NCBI GenBank assembly: GCA_965279405.1 | Contig: OZ257157.1 | Span: forward strand, 3,782,001 to 3,846,000 | DNA length: 64,000 bases | Origin: CBDDIP01 sp965279405 | GTDB taxonomy: Bacteria > Actinomycetota > Acidimicrobiia > Acidimicrobiales > Ilumatobacteraceae | Direction of reading: 5' to 3' | In this document: positions 1-8,666 of the stretch, piece by piece | Position numbering within the stretch: position 1 is the stretch's first letter | How the letters are laid out: each line of letters starts with the position of its first letter | Made by a program: the position numbers and the translations under genes | Notes under the pieces: model-generated | What the model was told of the DNA's origin: nothing | The model's database searches: none | What the model saw: only the letters and a program-made list of their open reading frames with translations

Positions 1-284
1 ACGTGGTCATTCAGCAGATCGAGGGCGGGGTCGTGTTCGGTCTCACCGCGCTCCTCAAGCCCGCGCTCACCCACGCGCGTGGCGTCATCGTGCAGACCAA
101 CTTCGACACCGCGCCGTTGCTGCAGATGGCCGAGCGACCGCAGATCGACGTGCACATCGTGCCCAGCTCGGCGCGCCCGACCGGGGCCGGCGAGATGGCC
201 GTGCCCGTGGTGATCCCGGCAGTGCTGAACGCTTGGTTCGCCGCGACGCGCGAGCGCGTTCGCAGCGTCCCGTTCTCCGCCTGA
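1..284 (+). CDS. Xanthine dehydrogenase/aldehyde oxidase family molybdopterin-binding subunit, C-terminal fragment
   Basis: The reading frame is open from the window edge and only the last 94 residues are present. The fragment reads IEGGVVFGL near its start, then DVHIVPSS, PTGAGEMAVP and a closing ANAWFAATRERVRSVPFS-like segment. This is the typical C-terminal end of large molybdopterin-binding subunits (isoquinoline 1-oxidoreductase beta / xanthine dehydrogenase type). In the family the late Gly-Glu (here GAGE) carries the catalytic glutamate beside the molybdenum centre. The substrate cannot be told from this part. The gene is cut by the window edge, not visibly broken. Iron-sulfur and FAD partner subunits, if any, would lie upstream. 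Confidence 0.8.
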   Translation, partial: VVIQQIEGGVVFGLTALLKPALTHARGVIVQTNFDTAPLLQMAERPQIDVHIVPSSARPTGAGEMAVPVVIPAVLNAWFAATRERVRSVPFSA

Positions 285-338
285 CGCACCTGTCCAGACG
301 CACCTGTCCAGCCGCGCCTGTCCTGACGCGCCTGTAGG
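283..338 (+). repeat. 14-bp tandem repeat, about 4 copies
   Basis: Four consecutive 14-bp units follow the pattern gacgcacctgtcca. The first two are identical and the last two diverge. The array begins in the stop codon of the preceding gene and ends in the 5' region of the peptidase gene. No function is apparent. Confidence 0.75.
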
Positions 339-424
339 GAGTCTTCAGGATCGCTTCAGCGCGGTGTCTCAGAGTGATGTTCGTGGCCGGAACGAACCGG
401 TCACCCGCACTCAAGGAGACCAAC

Positions 425-1111
425 ATGAACCGCAAGCTGAACCTCAACCTGAACTTCAAGAACATCAAGCGGGTCGTCGTCAAGGCGATGGCCACCACAC
501 TGCTCGCCGGTGTCGTCGTGTCGGCACAAGGGGCCGGCTCGGCCAGCGCCATCACGCCGGCGCAGACGACCTCCAGCGGGTCGGCCAAGGCGATCTACGG
601 CGACCTCGACAGGTTCTGGATGACGAACTTCACGAACTGGGGCTACAGCTCCTACCTCGTCCGTCCGACGGTCCACTACTACAACACCACGGTGCAGGCC
701 TGTGGCACGACGCTCCCGGCGAACAACTCCTTCGCCTGCCAGAGCCCCTACGTCGGGCACATCTGGTTCGGCACCGGCTGGACGCAGGGCCTGCACAACC
801 GCTTCGGTGACTACGGATCGGGCGTGATCCTGGCCCACGAGTGGGGACACGTGATCCAGTACTCCCTGCGCTGGACCAGCAAGTCCGGCACGATCGGCAG
901 TGAGCTGTTCGCCGACTGCCTCGCCGGCATGTACACCCGCTACGGCATCACCGTCAGCGGCCGCTTGAACTCCGCTGACTACGCCGAGGGCTACAACACC
1001 CTCGCTGCAATCGCCGGCGGCGATCACGGCACGCCCAAGCAGCGCACCGACTGGTACGCCTACGGCTACACCTCCTACAACATCAACTCCTGCTACCGGG
1101 CGCTGACCTGA
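425..1111 (+). CDS. Secreted putative neutral zinc metallopeptidase (YpfJ/PF04228-like)
   Basis: The 228-residue protein is probably exported and hydrolyses peptide bonds outside the membrane. Residues 1-42 form a signal peptide: a basic start, a hydrophobic stretch at about 22-36, and an Ala-Ser-Ala cleavage site before Ile43. The motif HEWGH at residues 138-142 gives two zinc-binding histidines and the catalytic Glu139. SELFADCLAG at about 159-168 supplies the likely third ligand and the ELxAD signature of this family. The start at ATG 425 was chosen because AAGGAG at 413-418 precedes it; an upstream in-frame ATG at 374 would spoil the signal peptide. A strong hairpin terminator follows, so it is probably monocistronic. 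The native substrate is unknown for the family. Confidence 0.85.
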   Translation: MNRKLNLNLNFKNIKRVVVKAMATTLLAGVVVSAQGAGSASAITPAQTTSSGSAKAIYGDLDRFWMTNFTNWGYSSYLVRPTVHYYNTTVQACGTTLPANNSFACQSPYVGHIWFGTGWTQGLHNRFGDYGSGVILAHEWGHVIQYSLRWTSKSGTIGSELFADCLAGMYTRYGITVSGRLNSADYAEGYNTLAAIAGGDHGTPKQRTDWYAYGYTSYNINSCYRALT

Positions 1112-1136
1112 TCAACGGCGATCAACAGGCAACCGG

Positions 1137-1171
1137 CCGCCGCCCCGCTCTCCACGAGAGCGGGGCGGCGG
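1137..1171 (+). terminator. Strong hairpin terminator
   Basis: A perfect 15-bp GC-rich stem (1137-1151 with 1157-1171) closes a 5-nt loop, 25 bp after the peptidase stop codon. There is no long T tract, which is common in high-GC actinobacteria. Confidence 0.8.
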
Positions 1172-1194
1172 CGCGTCTCGGCAAGACTTCGACG

Positions 1195-1986
1195 GTGCCG
1201 ACGCTGCAACTCGACGACCTCGACCTGTACTACGAGATCCGCGGCGCCGGCCCACGGCTGCTGATGTGCAACGGGTCGGGTGCCACCATCGAGGGCTCGG
1301 GCATCCTCATCGACCGGTTGGCGGCCCACTTCGAGGTGCTCGTCCACGACCAGCGATGCCTGGGACGAACGTCGATCCCCGAGCGCCAGCCGACGATGGC
1401 CGACTACGCCGCCGACGCGATCGCGCTGCTCGACCACGTCGGCTGGTCGACGGCCAGGGTGTTCGGCATCTCCTTCGGCGGGATGGTGGCCCTCGAGCTG
1501 GCGGTCACCGCGCCTGAGCGGATCGAGCGCCTCGCGCTGCTGTGCACCTCGGCGGGAGGTGCGGGCGGATCGTCCTACCCGCTGCACGAGCTGCTGGGCC
1601 TGCCGCCTGAGGAGCGAATGGCGATCAGCAAGCGCAACATGGACACCCGCTTCACCGACGAGTGGTTGGCCGATCGACCCTTCGATCAGCTGCTCGTGCG
1701 GTCGATGACCGAGCGCAGCACGGTGGCGAAGAGCGACGCCCAGCTCCGCGGTGAGGCCATGCAGCTCGAGGCCCGCGCTCACCACGACGTGTGGGACCGC
1801 CTGCCGCTGATCACGTGCCCGACGTTGGTGGCCTGCGGGCGCTACGACGGGCAGGCCAAGCCGGAGAACAGTGCAGCGATCCACTCGCGGATCGAGGGGT
1901 CGGAGCTGCGCACCTACGACGGCGGCCACGCGTTCGTGTTCCAGGACCGCAGCGCCCTTGCCGAGATCGTGACGTTCATGTCCTGA
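1195..1986 (+). CDS. Alpha/beta hydrolase fold protein
   Basis: The 263-residue protein has the nucleophile elbow GISFGG with Ser93, an acid residue in GRYD (Asp218) and a histidine in GGH (His245). These form a complete Ser-Asp-His triad. The oxyanion-hole region is MCNGSG at about 24-29 instead of the usual HG. The closest general type is the 3-oxoadipate enol-lactonase/haloperoxidase-like branch, but the substrate cannot be assigned. The GTG at 1195 is the first start in frame after the terminator and gives a standard N-terminal strand. It lies 21 bp upstream of the SPFH gene, which has its own -10 box. Confidence 0.85.
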   Translation: MPTLQLDDLDLYYEIRGAGPRLLMCNGSGATIEGSGILIDRLAAHFEVLVHDQRCLGRTSIPERQPTMADYAADAIALLDHVGWSTARVFGISFGGMVALELAVTAPERIERLALLCTSAGGAGGSSYPLHELLGLPPEERMAISKRNMDTRFTDEWLADRPFDQLLVRSMTERSTVAKSDAQLRGEAMQLEARAHHDVWDRLPLITCPTLVACGRYDGQAKPENSAAIHSRIEGSELRTYDGGHAFVFQDRSALAEIVTFMS

Positions 1987-1995
1987 CCTGGGGCG

Positions 1996-2001
1996 TAGGG
2001 T
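1996..2001 (+). promoter_or_regulatory. -10 box TAGGGT, leaderless position
   Basis: Six bases separate the box from ATG 2008, so transcription would begin at or next to the start codon of the SPFH gene. Confidence 0.55.
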
Positions 2002-2007
2002 GCAGGC

Positions 2008-2979
2008 ATGCTTGCCATCGTCGCTGCACTCAGCGGAGTCCAGATCGCCGTCATCATCATCGGCGCCATCCTGCTGCTCACCATCCTCACCGGGTTGCGG
2101 ACGGTGAACCAGGGCAGCGTGGCCGTCACCACCATCTTCGGCAAGTACCGCCGCGCGCTGCGCCCGGGCTTGAACGTGGTGTTCCCGTTCGTCGAGAAGA
2201 TCTACCGCCGGGTGACCATCCAGAACAAGGCCATCGAGCTCCAGTTCCAGGCGATCACCCAGGACCAGGCCAACGTCTACTTCACGGCGATGATGGTCTA
2301 CGGGGCGATCAGCGAGAGCGAAGAGACGATCAAGAACATCGCCTTCAAGTTCGTCAGCGAGAAGGACTTCCTCACCGCCCTGGTGCGCAGCGTCGAGGGC
2401 AGCACCCGTGGCTTCGTGGCCACCAAGAAGCAGGCCGAGATCCTGGCCCTGCGCGGCGAGATCGTCAGCGAGGTCAAGGAGAACCTCGACCACGTGATCG
2501 AGACGTGGGGCTACCACCTCATCGACCTGCAGCTCAACGACATCACCTTCGACCAGGCGATCACCACCTCGATGGCCCAGGTCGTGGCCAGCAACAACCT
2601 CAAGGCCGCGGCCACCAACGAGGGCGACGCGCTGCTGATCCGCAAGACCAAGGAAGCCGAGGCGCTCGGCACCGCGGTGCGCATCGAGGCCGAGGCCGAG
2701 CGCACCGCCGCCCAGCTGCGTGGTCAGGGTGTCGCCCTGTTCCGCGAAGAGGTCGCCCGCGGTCTGGCCCAGGCGGCGCGCGAGCTGGAGACCAACAACG
2801 TCGACTCGGCGCTGATCCTGTTCTCGATGTGGACCGAGGCCGTGCGCCACGTCGCCGAGAACGGCAAGGGAAACATCCTGTTCCTGGACGGTTCGCCGGC
2901 AGGCATGTCCAAGCAGTTCCAGGACCTCATCGCCCTCCAGGCGTTGCAGGTCAGCGCGGACGGCCCGCGCCCGGCCTGA
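2008..2979 (+). CDS. SPFH/band 7 (prohibitin-like) membrane protein
   Basis: The 323-residue protein has one N-terminal membrane segment at about residues 9-29. An SPFH domain follows from about 32 to 215 (VNQGSVAVTTIFGKYRRALRPGL, then the family-typical conserved positions to about 190). After that come an Ala/Glu-rich coiled coil (about 215-255) and a short C-terminal tail. SPFH proteins assemble as membrane-anchored oligomers that organise membrane domains or govern membrane proteases such as FtsH. No NfeD-type partner is adjacent, so the specific role is open. The start follows a leaderless -10 box. Confidence 0.85.
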   Translation: MLAIVAALSGVQIAVIIIGAILLLTILTGLRTVNQGSVAVTTIFGKYRRALRPGLNVVFPFVEKIYRRVTIQNKAIELQFQAITQDQANVYFTAMMVYGAISESEETIKNIAFKFVSEKDFLTALVRSVEGSTRGFVATKKQAEILALRGEIVSEVKENLDHVIETWGYHLIDLQLNDITFDQAITTSMAQVVASNNLKAAATNEGDALLIRKTKEAEALGTAVRIEAEAERTAAQLRGQGVALFREEVARGLAQAARELETNNVDSALILFSMWTEAVRHVAENGKGNILFLDGSPAGMSKQFQDLIALQALQVSADGPRPA

Positions 2980-3023
2980 CCACCTCGGGTCGCTGATGCG
3001 GCCCCCGGGCATGGCCCCACCAC

Positions 3024-3029
3024 TAGCCT
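3024..3029 (+). promoter_or_regulatory. -10 box TAGCCT, near-leaderless
   Basis: Eight bases separate the box from ATG 3038 of the Rieske oxygenase gene. Confidence 0.5.
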
Positions 3030-3037
3030 GATCGGCG

Positions 3038-4048
3038 ATGGAACTCACAGAGACGCTCCCGGCGCGGTGGTACACCGACCCAGCGATCTTCGAACGTGAG
3101 AAGTGGCCCATCTTTGGCGCTGCATGGATCCACGTCGCCTACGAGCACCAGTTGCGCAGGAACGGTGACTACGTCACCGAGAACCTGGCGGGCTGGCCGA
3201 TCTTCGTACGGCGCAGTGACGATGGATCCCTGAAGGCGTTCTACAACCTCTGCCCGCATCGCGCCGGGCCGATCGTGTGGGACGGCGAAGGTTGCCAAGC
3301 GAACATGGTCTGCCGGTACCACGGCTGGGCTTTCGCATCTGATGGGTCACTGCTCAATGCTCGGGATTTCGGCTGCCCCGCCCCTCCCAACACCGACCTC
3401 ACACCGATCCAGGTGGACTCGTGGAGGGGCATGGTCTTCGTCTGCCTTGATCCCAACATCGCGCCGCTCCACGAGTGGCTCGGCGAGTTCAAGGACGTCG
3501 TCAACGACGTGCCGCTGGAGTCGTACCGGTTCCACAGCCGCAGCGTCCGCCAGGTCGCCTGCAACTGGAAGACGTACGGCGACAACTTCATGGAGGGCTA
3601 CCACCTGCCCACGGTGCACCCGGCGATGAGTCGTGACGCCGACGCGCTGCACTACGACGTGCAGATCGGCAGCGACCCGAAGTGGAACCTGCACGTGATG
3701 CCGCCCCGCGACGAGAGCACGTTCGGCATCTTCGGCTGGTTCTGGCCGACGTTCGCCTTCGACGTGTTCCCCGGCGGGTTCGCCGTCGAGCGGTGGCTGC
3801 CACGCGGGCACTCGCACAGCGAGCTGATCTTCGAGTACTTCTTCGCCGACGACGCGGAGGACATCGAGGGGATCATCAAGTTCAGCGAAGAGGTCGCCGA
3901 CGAGGACGCCCGCGTGTGCGAGCACACGCAACGCAACCTTGATGCCGGCAACTACCAGCGCGGCTTCCTGAGCCCGAAGTGGGAGCGAGGTGTCGCCGTG
4001 TTCCAACAGCTCGTGCGCGACGCCGTCGGCCCCGTCGACTTCGACTGA
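3038..4048 (+). CDS. Rieske 2Fe-2S ring-hydroxylating oxygenase, alpha subunit family
   Basis: The 336-residue protein carries a Rieske cluster site CPH (Cys72, His74) and CRYH (Cys92, His95) near the N-terminus. A catalytic domain holds the mononuclear iron site: GDNFMEGYHLPTVHP around residues 180-194 provides His188 and His193, and an Asp in the VADEDARV segment near 287-289 is the probable third ligand. Such enzymes use electrons from a ferredoxin/reductase to oxidise aromatic rings, N-methyl groups or sterols. No beta subunit, reductase or ferredoxin gene is adjacent, so electron donors must be encoded elsewhere. The substrate is unknown. Confidence 0.9.
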   Translation: MELTETLPARWYTDPAIFEREKWPIFGAAWIHVAYEHQLRRNGDYVTENLAGWPIFVRRSDDGSLKAFYNLCPHRAGPIVWDGEGCQANMVCRYHGWAFASDGSLLNARDFGCPAPPNTDLTPIQVDSWRGMVFVCLDPNIAPLHEWLGEFKDVVNDVPLESYRFHSRSVRQVACNWKTYGDNFMEGYHLPTVHPAMSRDADALHYDVQIGSDPKWNLHVMPPRDESTFGIFGWFWPTFAFDVFPGGFAVERWLPRGHSHSELIFEYFFADDAEDIEGIIKFSEEVADEDARVCEHTQRNLDAGNYQRGFLSPKWERGVAVFQQLVRDAVGPVDFD

Positions 4049-4153
4049 CCACACCTCCACGTTTCCGCTGAGCCGGCCAGCGCCAGAACGCCACGTCGCG
4101 TTCCGGTGCTGGCCGGTTCGACGCGCGCGTGCGGGTCCAGCGAGACTCCGGCG

Positions 4154-4987
4154 ATGACCACCGATGCGCGTCGCATGCACCAGGCCCTCGAGCCGTACCA
4201 CGGGATGATCTACTTCGCCCCGGAGGGGATCGAGGAGTACGCCGCGCTCGGACTCGACGACCGGATGATGGGGTACTTCGCCTCGCGGTCGGCGGCGATG
4301 GGGGCGGTGACGGCCGAGACGGTGATCGCCACCTTCTTCAACTTCAACCCGGCGCTGGTGCGCTCGGCCATCCCCGAGGCATGGAAGCGCACGACGCCGG
4401 CAGAGGTGCTCGCTGCTCGTCTGCGGGCCGCCGATCGAGCGCTGACACGCATGCTCGGCGACCGGCTGCACGCTCCCGACATCGCCGAGGCGGCGCAGCT
4501 CGCTCGCCGCGCCACCGAGGCGTGCCGCGCCGAAGGGCATCCGCTGTACGCCGCGCACGCCGCACTCGCCTGGCCCGAGCCGCCGCACCTCGCGCTGTGG
4601 CACGCGTTGACGTTGCTGCGCGAGTACCGCGGCGACGGGCACATCGCCCTGCTCGTCGAGCAGGACGTCAGCGCGCCCGAGGCGCTCGTGCTGCACGGTG
4701 CGATGGGCGTCGTGCCCGGCAAGGTGCTCAAGTCGTCGCGGCAGTGGAGCGACGAGGACTGGCAGTCGACCATCGACGGGCTCGTCGCTCGCGGCTGGAT
4801 CGAAGCGGACGGCTCGTTCACCGAAGCGGGCAAGGCCCATCGCGATCTGGTCGAGCGGCGCACCGACGAGCTCGCCGAGCCGTGCTGGGCGCTGCTCTCC
4901 GGTGACGAACGCGATCGCCTCGCGGCGATCGGCGGCGAGCTCAGCGCCGCCATCGTCGCGTCGGGTGCCTTCGGTCGCCCGCGCTGA
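4154..4987 (+). CDS. SCO6745 family protein (SalK-like)
   Basis: The 277-residue protein matches the actinobacterial SCO6745 type: an ARRMHQALEPYHGMIYFAPE start, a YFASRSAAMG segment, and helical repeats with FFNFNPALV. A C-terminal winged-helix-like segment follows (WQSTIDGLVARGWIEADGSFTEAGKAHRD). The ending resembles the DNA-binding half of MarR-like proteins, but no function is established for the family. ATG 4154 was chosen over an in-frame start at 4106 because the family begins at this point. A perfect bidirectional hairpin follows. Confidence 0.7.
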   Translation: MTTDARRMHQALEPYHGMIYFAPEGIEEYAALGLDDRMMGYFASRSAAMGAVTAETVIATFFNFNPALVRSAIPEAWKRTTPAEVLAARLRAADRALTRMLGDRLHAPDIAEAAQLARRATEACRAEGHPLYAAHAALAWPEPPHLALWHALTLLREYRGDGHIALLVEQDVSAPEALVLHGAMGVVPGKVLKSSRQWSDEDWQSTIDGLVARGWIEADGSFTEAGKAHRDLVERRTDELAEPCWALLSGDERDRLAAIGGELSAAIVASGAFGRPR

Positions 4988-5007
4988 TCTCGACGCGCTG
5001 ACGCGCA

Positions 5008-5052
5008 ACTGGGCGGGATCCTTCCCGGCTGCCGAGAAGGATCCCGCCCAGT
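5008..5052. terminator. Bidirectional hairpin terminator between convergent genes
   Basis: A perfect 16-bp stem (5008-5023 with 5037-5052) closes a 13-nt loop. It sits between the ends of the SCO6745-type gene and the Thr-rich lipoprotein gene, so it can serve both strands. Confidence 0.85.
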
Positions 5053-5072
5053 CCGGCGCAGGGGGAAGGGGC

Positions 5073-5306
5073 TCAGGGCGCCTTGGTCGTTGTGGTGCCC
5101 GGCTTGATCGTGGTGGCGGGCGCCTTCGTCGTCGTCGGTTCCTTGGGCGTGGTGGTGGTCGGCTTGGTCGTGGTCGCCGGCTTGGCGGTGGTGGTCGCCG
5201 TCGCCTTCACCGTGGTCGCCACCACCTTCGTCTTCGCGTCCGAGCCGCACGCTGCCAGCAGCAACGTGGCCGCGAAGGCGGTGGTGGCGAGGGCTGATCT
5301 GTTCAC
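5073..5306 (-). CDS. Small Thr/Lys-rich lipoprotein
   Basis: A 77-residue protein starts at GTG 5306, preceded by a clear GGAGGAG ribosome site. The signal sequence ends in a lipobox LAAC followed by GSD, and the rest is almost only Thr, Pro, Lys and Ala (TTTKPTTTTP type). It is predicted to be a lipid-anchored surface protein with a disordered tail. No folded domain is visible. A longer frame upstream to 5396 exists but would bury the signal peptide. Such low-complexity lipoproteins recur elsewhere in this window. Confidence 0.75.
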   Translation of the reverse strand: MNRSALATTAFAATLLLAACGSDAKTKVVATTVKATATTTAKPATTTKPTTTTPKEPTTTKAPATTIKPGTTTTKAP

Positions 5307-5426
5307 GATGTTCTCCTCCTCTGTGTTCGGTGCACCGGCCGGAGTGGCGGTGCGCTTCCGCCGGCGGGCCGTCACTGGGGGAGCAGGGACGGCCACGCCG
5401 GCGGGAGAACTGGGTGATGGGTGCCG

Positions 5427-6638
5427 CTAGGCGTTGTGGCTGCCGACGGTGGCGGTGAGGTGCAGGACCTGATCGCCACGCTGCACGGTCAAGGCCAGCT
5501 GCTTGCCGACGCCCGCCTGCGTGATCGCATCGCGCAGATCGGTCTCCGCCTTGATCTCGGTGTCGCCGACCTTGGTGATCACATCGCCCTGCTGGAGTCC
5601 GGCGGACTCGGCCGGCGAACCGTCGGTGACGGCCACGATCAGCTCGCCGTGGTCCACCGACAGGCCGAGCTGCTGTGCCACCGACTGGTCGACGAGCTGC
5701 GACTTCACGCCCAGGAACGGGCGGGTGACGGCCTTGCCGTCGGCGAGCTGCTGGAGCAGCGGCTGCGCCTGGCTGATGCCGATCGCGAAGCCGATGTTCT
5801 GCGCCGAGTCGGCGGCAGCGGTGTCGATGCCGACGACGTTGCCGGCGAGGTCCAGCAACGGACCGCCGGAGTTGCCGGGGTTGATCGGGGCGTCGGTCTG
5901 CACGAGCCCGTTGAGGTGCTCGCCGTTCTCGGTGTCGATCGAGCGATCGAGGGCGGAGACGATGCCTTCCGACGCGGTCGGCCCACCGGAGAGGTCGAGC
6001 GCGTTGCCGATGGCGACCACGGTCTGGCCGACCTTGAGCGATGCGCTGTCGCCGATCGGGACAGGTGTCAGCCCGGAGGCGTCGACCTTGACGACGGCGA
6101 GGTCGTCGGTGTGGTCGATGCCGACGACCTTGGCGTCCTTCGTCGAGCCGTCGTCGAAGGTGACCTTGACCGTCGTCGCGCCGTCGACGACGTGAGCGTT
6201 GGTGGCGATCAGGCCGTCACTGCCGAACACGAACCCAGAACCCGCGGCCTGCACGGTGGAGGATCCGGCGCCGTCGTTCTGGATCGCAGTGACGGCGATG
6301 CTGACCACGCTCGTGCGGACCTTGGCCACGAGCGCGCTGACGTCCGTCGTTGCGCTGTTGCCAGATGCGGGCGGGTTGGACACGGTGTGCGTGTCGGTGG
6401 CCACGGTGGTGGCGGGGGAGCTGTGCGAACCCGTGTCGCGTGTCCAGCCGGCAACGGCGAGCGCGGCAAGACCGGCAACCCCGGCGCCGGCGACGAACGT
6501 CAGCGCGGATCGCTGACGGCCGTTGCCGCGCCGCCCACCTGCGGCGGCGGGGGTGGGCGGCGCGGGTGGCGGGAGCGTCGCTCCCACCGCGTTCGACGGG
6601 GCGGGAGTCGTCGGAACACCGGCGGGATCGAAGCTCAT
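5427..6638 (-). CDS. HtrA/DegP-like trypsin-like serine protease with PDZ domain
   Basis: The 403-residue membrane-anchored protease degrades misfolded extracytoplasmic proteins. A Pro/Ala-rich cytoplasmic start (1-42) leads to a membrane segment at about 46-64 and then a linker. The protease domain follows with the triad His149 (TNAHVV), Asp179 (TDDLAVV) and Ser257 (GNSGGP). A C-terminal PDZ domain spans about 305-400 (PFLGV, GLQQGDVITKVGD). ATG 6638 is preferred over a start at 6827, which would add a low-complexity piece overlapping the neighbouring kinase gene. It lies 70 bp downstream of the histidine kinase gene on the same strand, so the kinase may control it in one operon. Confidence 0.92.
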   Translation of the reverse strand: MSFDPAGVPTTPAPSNAVGATLPPPAPPTPAAAGGRRGNGRQRSALTFVAGAGVAGLAALAVAGWTRDTGSHSSPATTVATDTHTVSNPPASGNSATTDVSALVAKVRTSVVSIAVTAIQNDGAGSSTVQAAGSGFVFGSDGLIATNAHVVDGATTVKVTFDDGSTKDAKVVGIDHTDDLAVVKVDASGLTPVPIGDSASLKVGQTVVAIGNALDLSGGPTASEGIVSALDRSIDTENGEHLNGLVQTDAPINPGNSGGPLLDLAGNVVGIDTAAADSAQNIGFAIGISQAQPLLQQLADGKAVTRPFLGVKSQLVDQSVAQQLGLSVDHGELIVAVTDGSPAESAGLQQGDVITKVGDTEIKAETDLRDAITQAGVGKQLALTVQRGDQVLHLTATVGSHNA

Positions 6639-6708
6639 GGGGGCATCGTGCGCCGCGGTGCGTGCGCGTCCGGTTGGCGGGAGGTTGTGGTTCGGTAAAG
6701 GCGCCGGC

Positions 6709-7917
6709 TCAGGCAGGCGGAGCGGCGAGCCGCAACGCGACCTGGAACCGCGTCGGGGCGCCGTCGAGCAGCTCCACCGACCCGCCGTCGGCGCGCAACA
6801 GGTTGCGGGCCAGCACGAGGCCGACACCGCTCGACGATGGAGCGGTCGCGCCGAACGACACCGTTCCCTCGTCCGCCACCGTCAGCAGCACGCGCTCGTC
6901 ACGGCGGTCGAAGCTGATGCGAACCGTGCCCGCTCCGTGGCGGATGGCGTTGTCGAGGAGCACCTCGACCACCTCGCCGACCGCTCCCGGAGTGGCATCG
7001 ACCTGGAGCGGCCCGATCGACGCATCGACGAGCAGCTCACGTTGGACCCGCTCGAACGCGGGTCGCAGCGCATCGGCATGGCGCCGGGCGAGCGCGACGA
7101 CGTCGAACACCTTGCGCTCCGACATCCGCCCCGTGCGGGCGAACCGGAGCATCTCGTCGATGCGTCGATCGAGCGCGTGCAGCTCCTCCAACGCACTGCG
7201 AGCCTCGGCCGCGACCGACTCGTCGCCGGCGGACTCGATCAGTTCGAGCCGCAGCGCCATCGCCGTCAACGGCGTGCGCAATTGGTGGCTGGCGTTGGCC
7301 GAGAACTCGCGTTCGGAGCGGACCATCCGGGTGATCTCGCTCGCACTCGTGTCGAGCGCGGTGGCGATCGAGTCGATCTCGGTGATGCCGGTGCGCGGGG
7401 CGTGCACGCTGAAGTCGTGATCGGCCAGTTGCGCGGCTGCGCCCTCGAGCAACATGAGCGGACGGGCCAGGCGTCGCGCCTGCACGACGGCGAGCGCGAT
7501 CGCAGCCGCGGCGGCGACCGTCGAGATGAGCGCGATCACCTCGAGGCCGGTGCGGACGCGATCGTCGGTCGGCCCGGCATCGGCGATCAGCGTCAGCGTG
7601 CTGCCCTCCGGCCCGACGGCGGTGACCTGTTGGGTGCTGGACGTGGCGACCGTACCGCTGTGCACCTCCTGGCCGTCCGCCACCAGCACGAGCTCGTCGC
7701 CGGCGGGAACGAGCGCAGCCAGCTCGTCGGGCGTCAGCGGTCCGGTGCTGAGGAGCTGATCGGAGATCGACACGACGATGCTGTCGACCTGCCGGGTCAA
7801 TCGGACACGGGCTTCGTCACGCGCCGCTCGTGCGTACAGCACGGCGCTCGTCACGCCGAATGCGACGACGACGGCGACGACGATCGCCGACGTCGAGCGC
7901 AAGAGATGTGAGCGCAT
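6709..7917 (-). CDS. Two-component sensor histidine kinase
   Basis: The 402-residue kinase has two membrane segments (about 10-29 and 125-146) that flank an extracytoplasmic sensor of about 95 residues. HAMP-type and dimerisation helices follow, with the phospho-accepting His211 in FSANASHQLRTPL. The ATPase domain has an N box DNAIRHGAG and a glycine-rich GVGLVLARNL. It should phosphorylate the divergent response regulator at 7971. The start at 7917 gives a typical MRSHLLRST opening; ATG 7962 is an alternative only 8 bp from the regulator start. The signal is unknown. The HtrA protease downstream suggests envelope stress. Confidence 0.9.
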   Translation of the reverse strand: MRSHLLRSTSAIVVAVVVAFGVTSAVLYARAARDEARVRLTRQVDSIVVSISDQLLSTGPLTPDELAALVPAGDELVLVADGQEVHSGTVATSSTQQVTAVGPEGSTLTLIADAGPTDDRVRTGLEVIALISTVAAAAAIALAVVQARRLARPLMLLEGAAAQLADHDFSVHAPRTGITEIDSIATALDTSASEITRMVRSEREFSANASHQLRTPLTAMALRLELIESAGDESVAAEARSALEELHALDRRIDEMLRFARTGRMSERKVFDVVALARRHADALRPAFERVQRELLVDASIGPLQVDATPGAVGEVVEVLLDNAIRHGAGTVRISFDRRDERVLLTVADEGTVSFGATAPSSSGVGLVLARNLLRADGGSVELLDGAPTRFQVALRLAAPPA

Positions 7918-7970
7918 GGTGCGGGCCACTGCGGACAGGATCGCACGAGCGCGTGCGAACATGGCCGCGC

Positions 7971-8666
7971 ATGTCGGCAGTCCTGCTCGTGGAAGATGAC
8001 GCGACCATCGGTGAGCCGCTGGTGCGCGCGCTCGGCCAGGCGGGTCACGCCGTCCACTGGGTGCGCACCGGTCACGACGCGGAGATGGCCGTGTTCGATC
8101 GGCCACCGGAGATCGTGCTCCTCGATCTCGGCCTGCCCGACGTGGATGGCGTCGAGGTCTGCCGGCGGATCCGTCACGCGCGGCCCGATCTGCCGATCGT
8201 GATGCTCACCGCGCGGCGTGAGGAGATCGATGCCGTCGAGGGCTTGGATGCCGGCGCCGACGACTACATCACCAAGCCGTTCCGGCTCGCCGAGCTGCTG
8301 GCCCGGATCCGCGCCAGAGCGCGGTCCAGCGGATCGAGGGTGGAGGTCGGCGATCTCGCCATCGACCTGTCGGCGCGCACGGTGCACCGCGGCGACATCG
8401 AGATCGAGCTGTCACCGAAGGAGTTCGACGTGCTCGCTGCGTTGGCCCGTCGACCCGGCGAGGCAGTGCGCCGCGAGGTGCTGCTGGACACCGTCTGGGG
8501 CCCGGACTGGGAAGGGTCGGCGAAGACGCTCGACGTGCACGTCGCCTGGTTGCGGCGCAAGCTCGGCGACGACGCCGAGTCGCCGCGCTACCTGTCGACC
8601 GTCCGAGGCTTCGGCTACAGATTGGAGGTTGTGCGACTGGAGATTGGGCGACTGGAGGTTCGCTGA
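7971..8666 (+). CDS. OmpR/PhoB-family response regulator
   Basis: The 231-residue protein has a canonical receiver with acidic pair Glu8/Asp9/Asp10, phospho-acceptor Asp52 (LLDLGLP), Thr80 and Lys102 (TKPF). A winged-helix effector domain of the OmpR type follows (SPKEFDVLAALARRPGEAV, TVRGFGYR). It is transcribed divergently from its probable partner kinase. The last residues (LEVVRLEIGRLEVR) are encoded by three 15-bp tandem units that include the stop codon. That segment is also coding on the other strand for the convergent orphan regulator. Confidence 0.92.
   Translation: MSAVLLVEDDATIGEPLVRALGQAGHAVHWVRTGHDAEMAVFDRPPEIVLLDLGLPDVDGVEVCRRIRHARPDLPIVMLTARREEIDAVEGLDAGADDYITKPFRLAELLARIRARARSSGSRVEVGDLAIDLSARTVHRGDIEIELSPKEFDVLAALARRPGEAVRREVLLDTVWGPDWEGSAKTLDVHVAWLRRKLGDDAESPRYLSTVRGFGYRLEVVRLEIGRLEVR

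Noticed and set aside
1093..3111. A 672-codon minus-strand frame over the alpha/beta hydrolase and SPFH genes.
   Set aside because: The opposite strand encodes proteins with clear catalytic and structural motifs; this frame has only biased composition.
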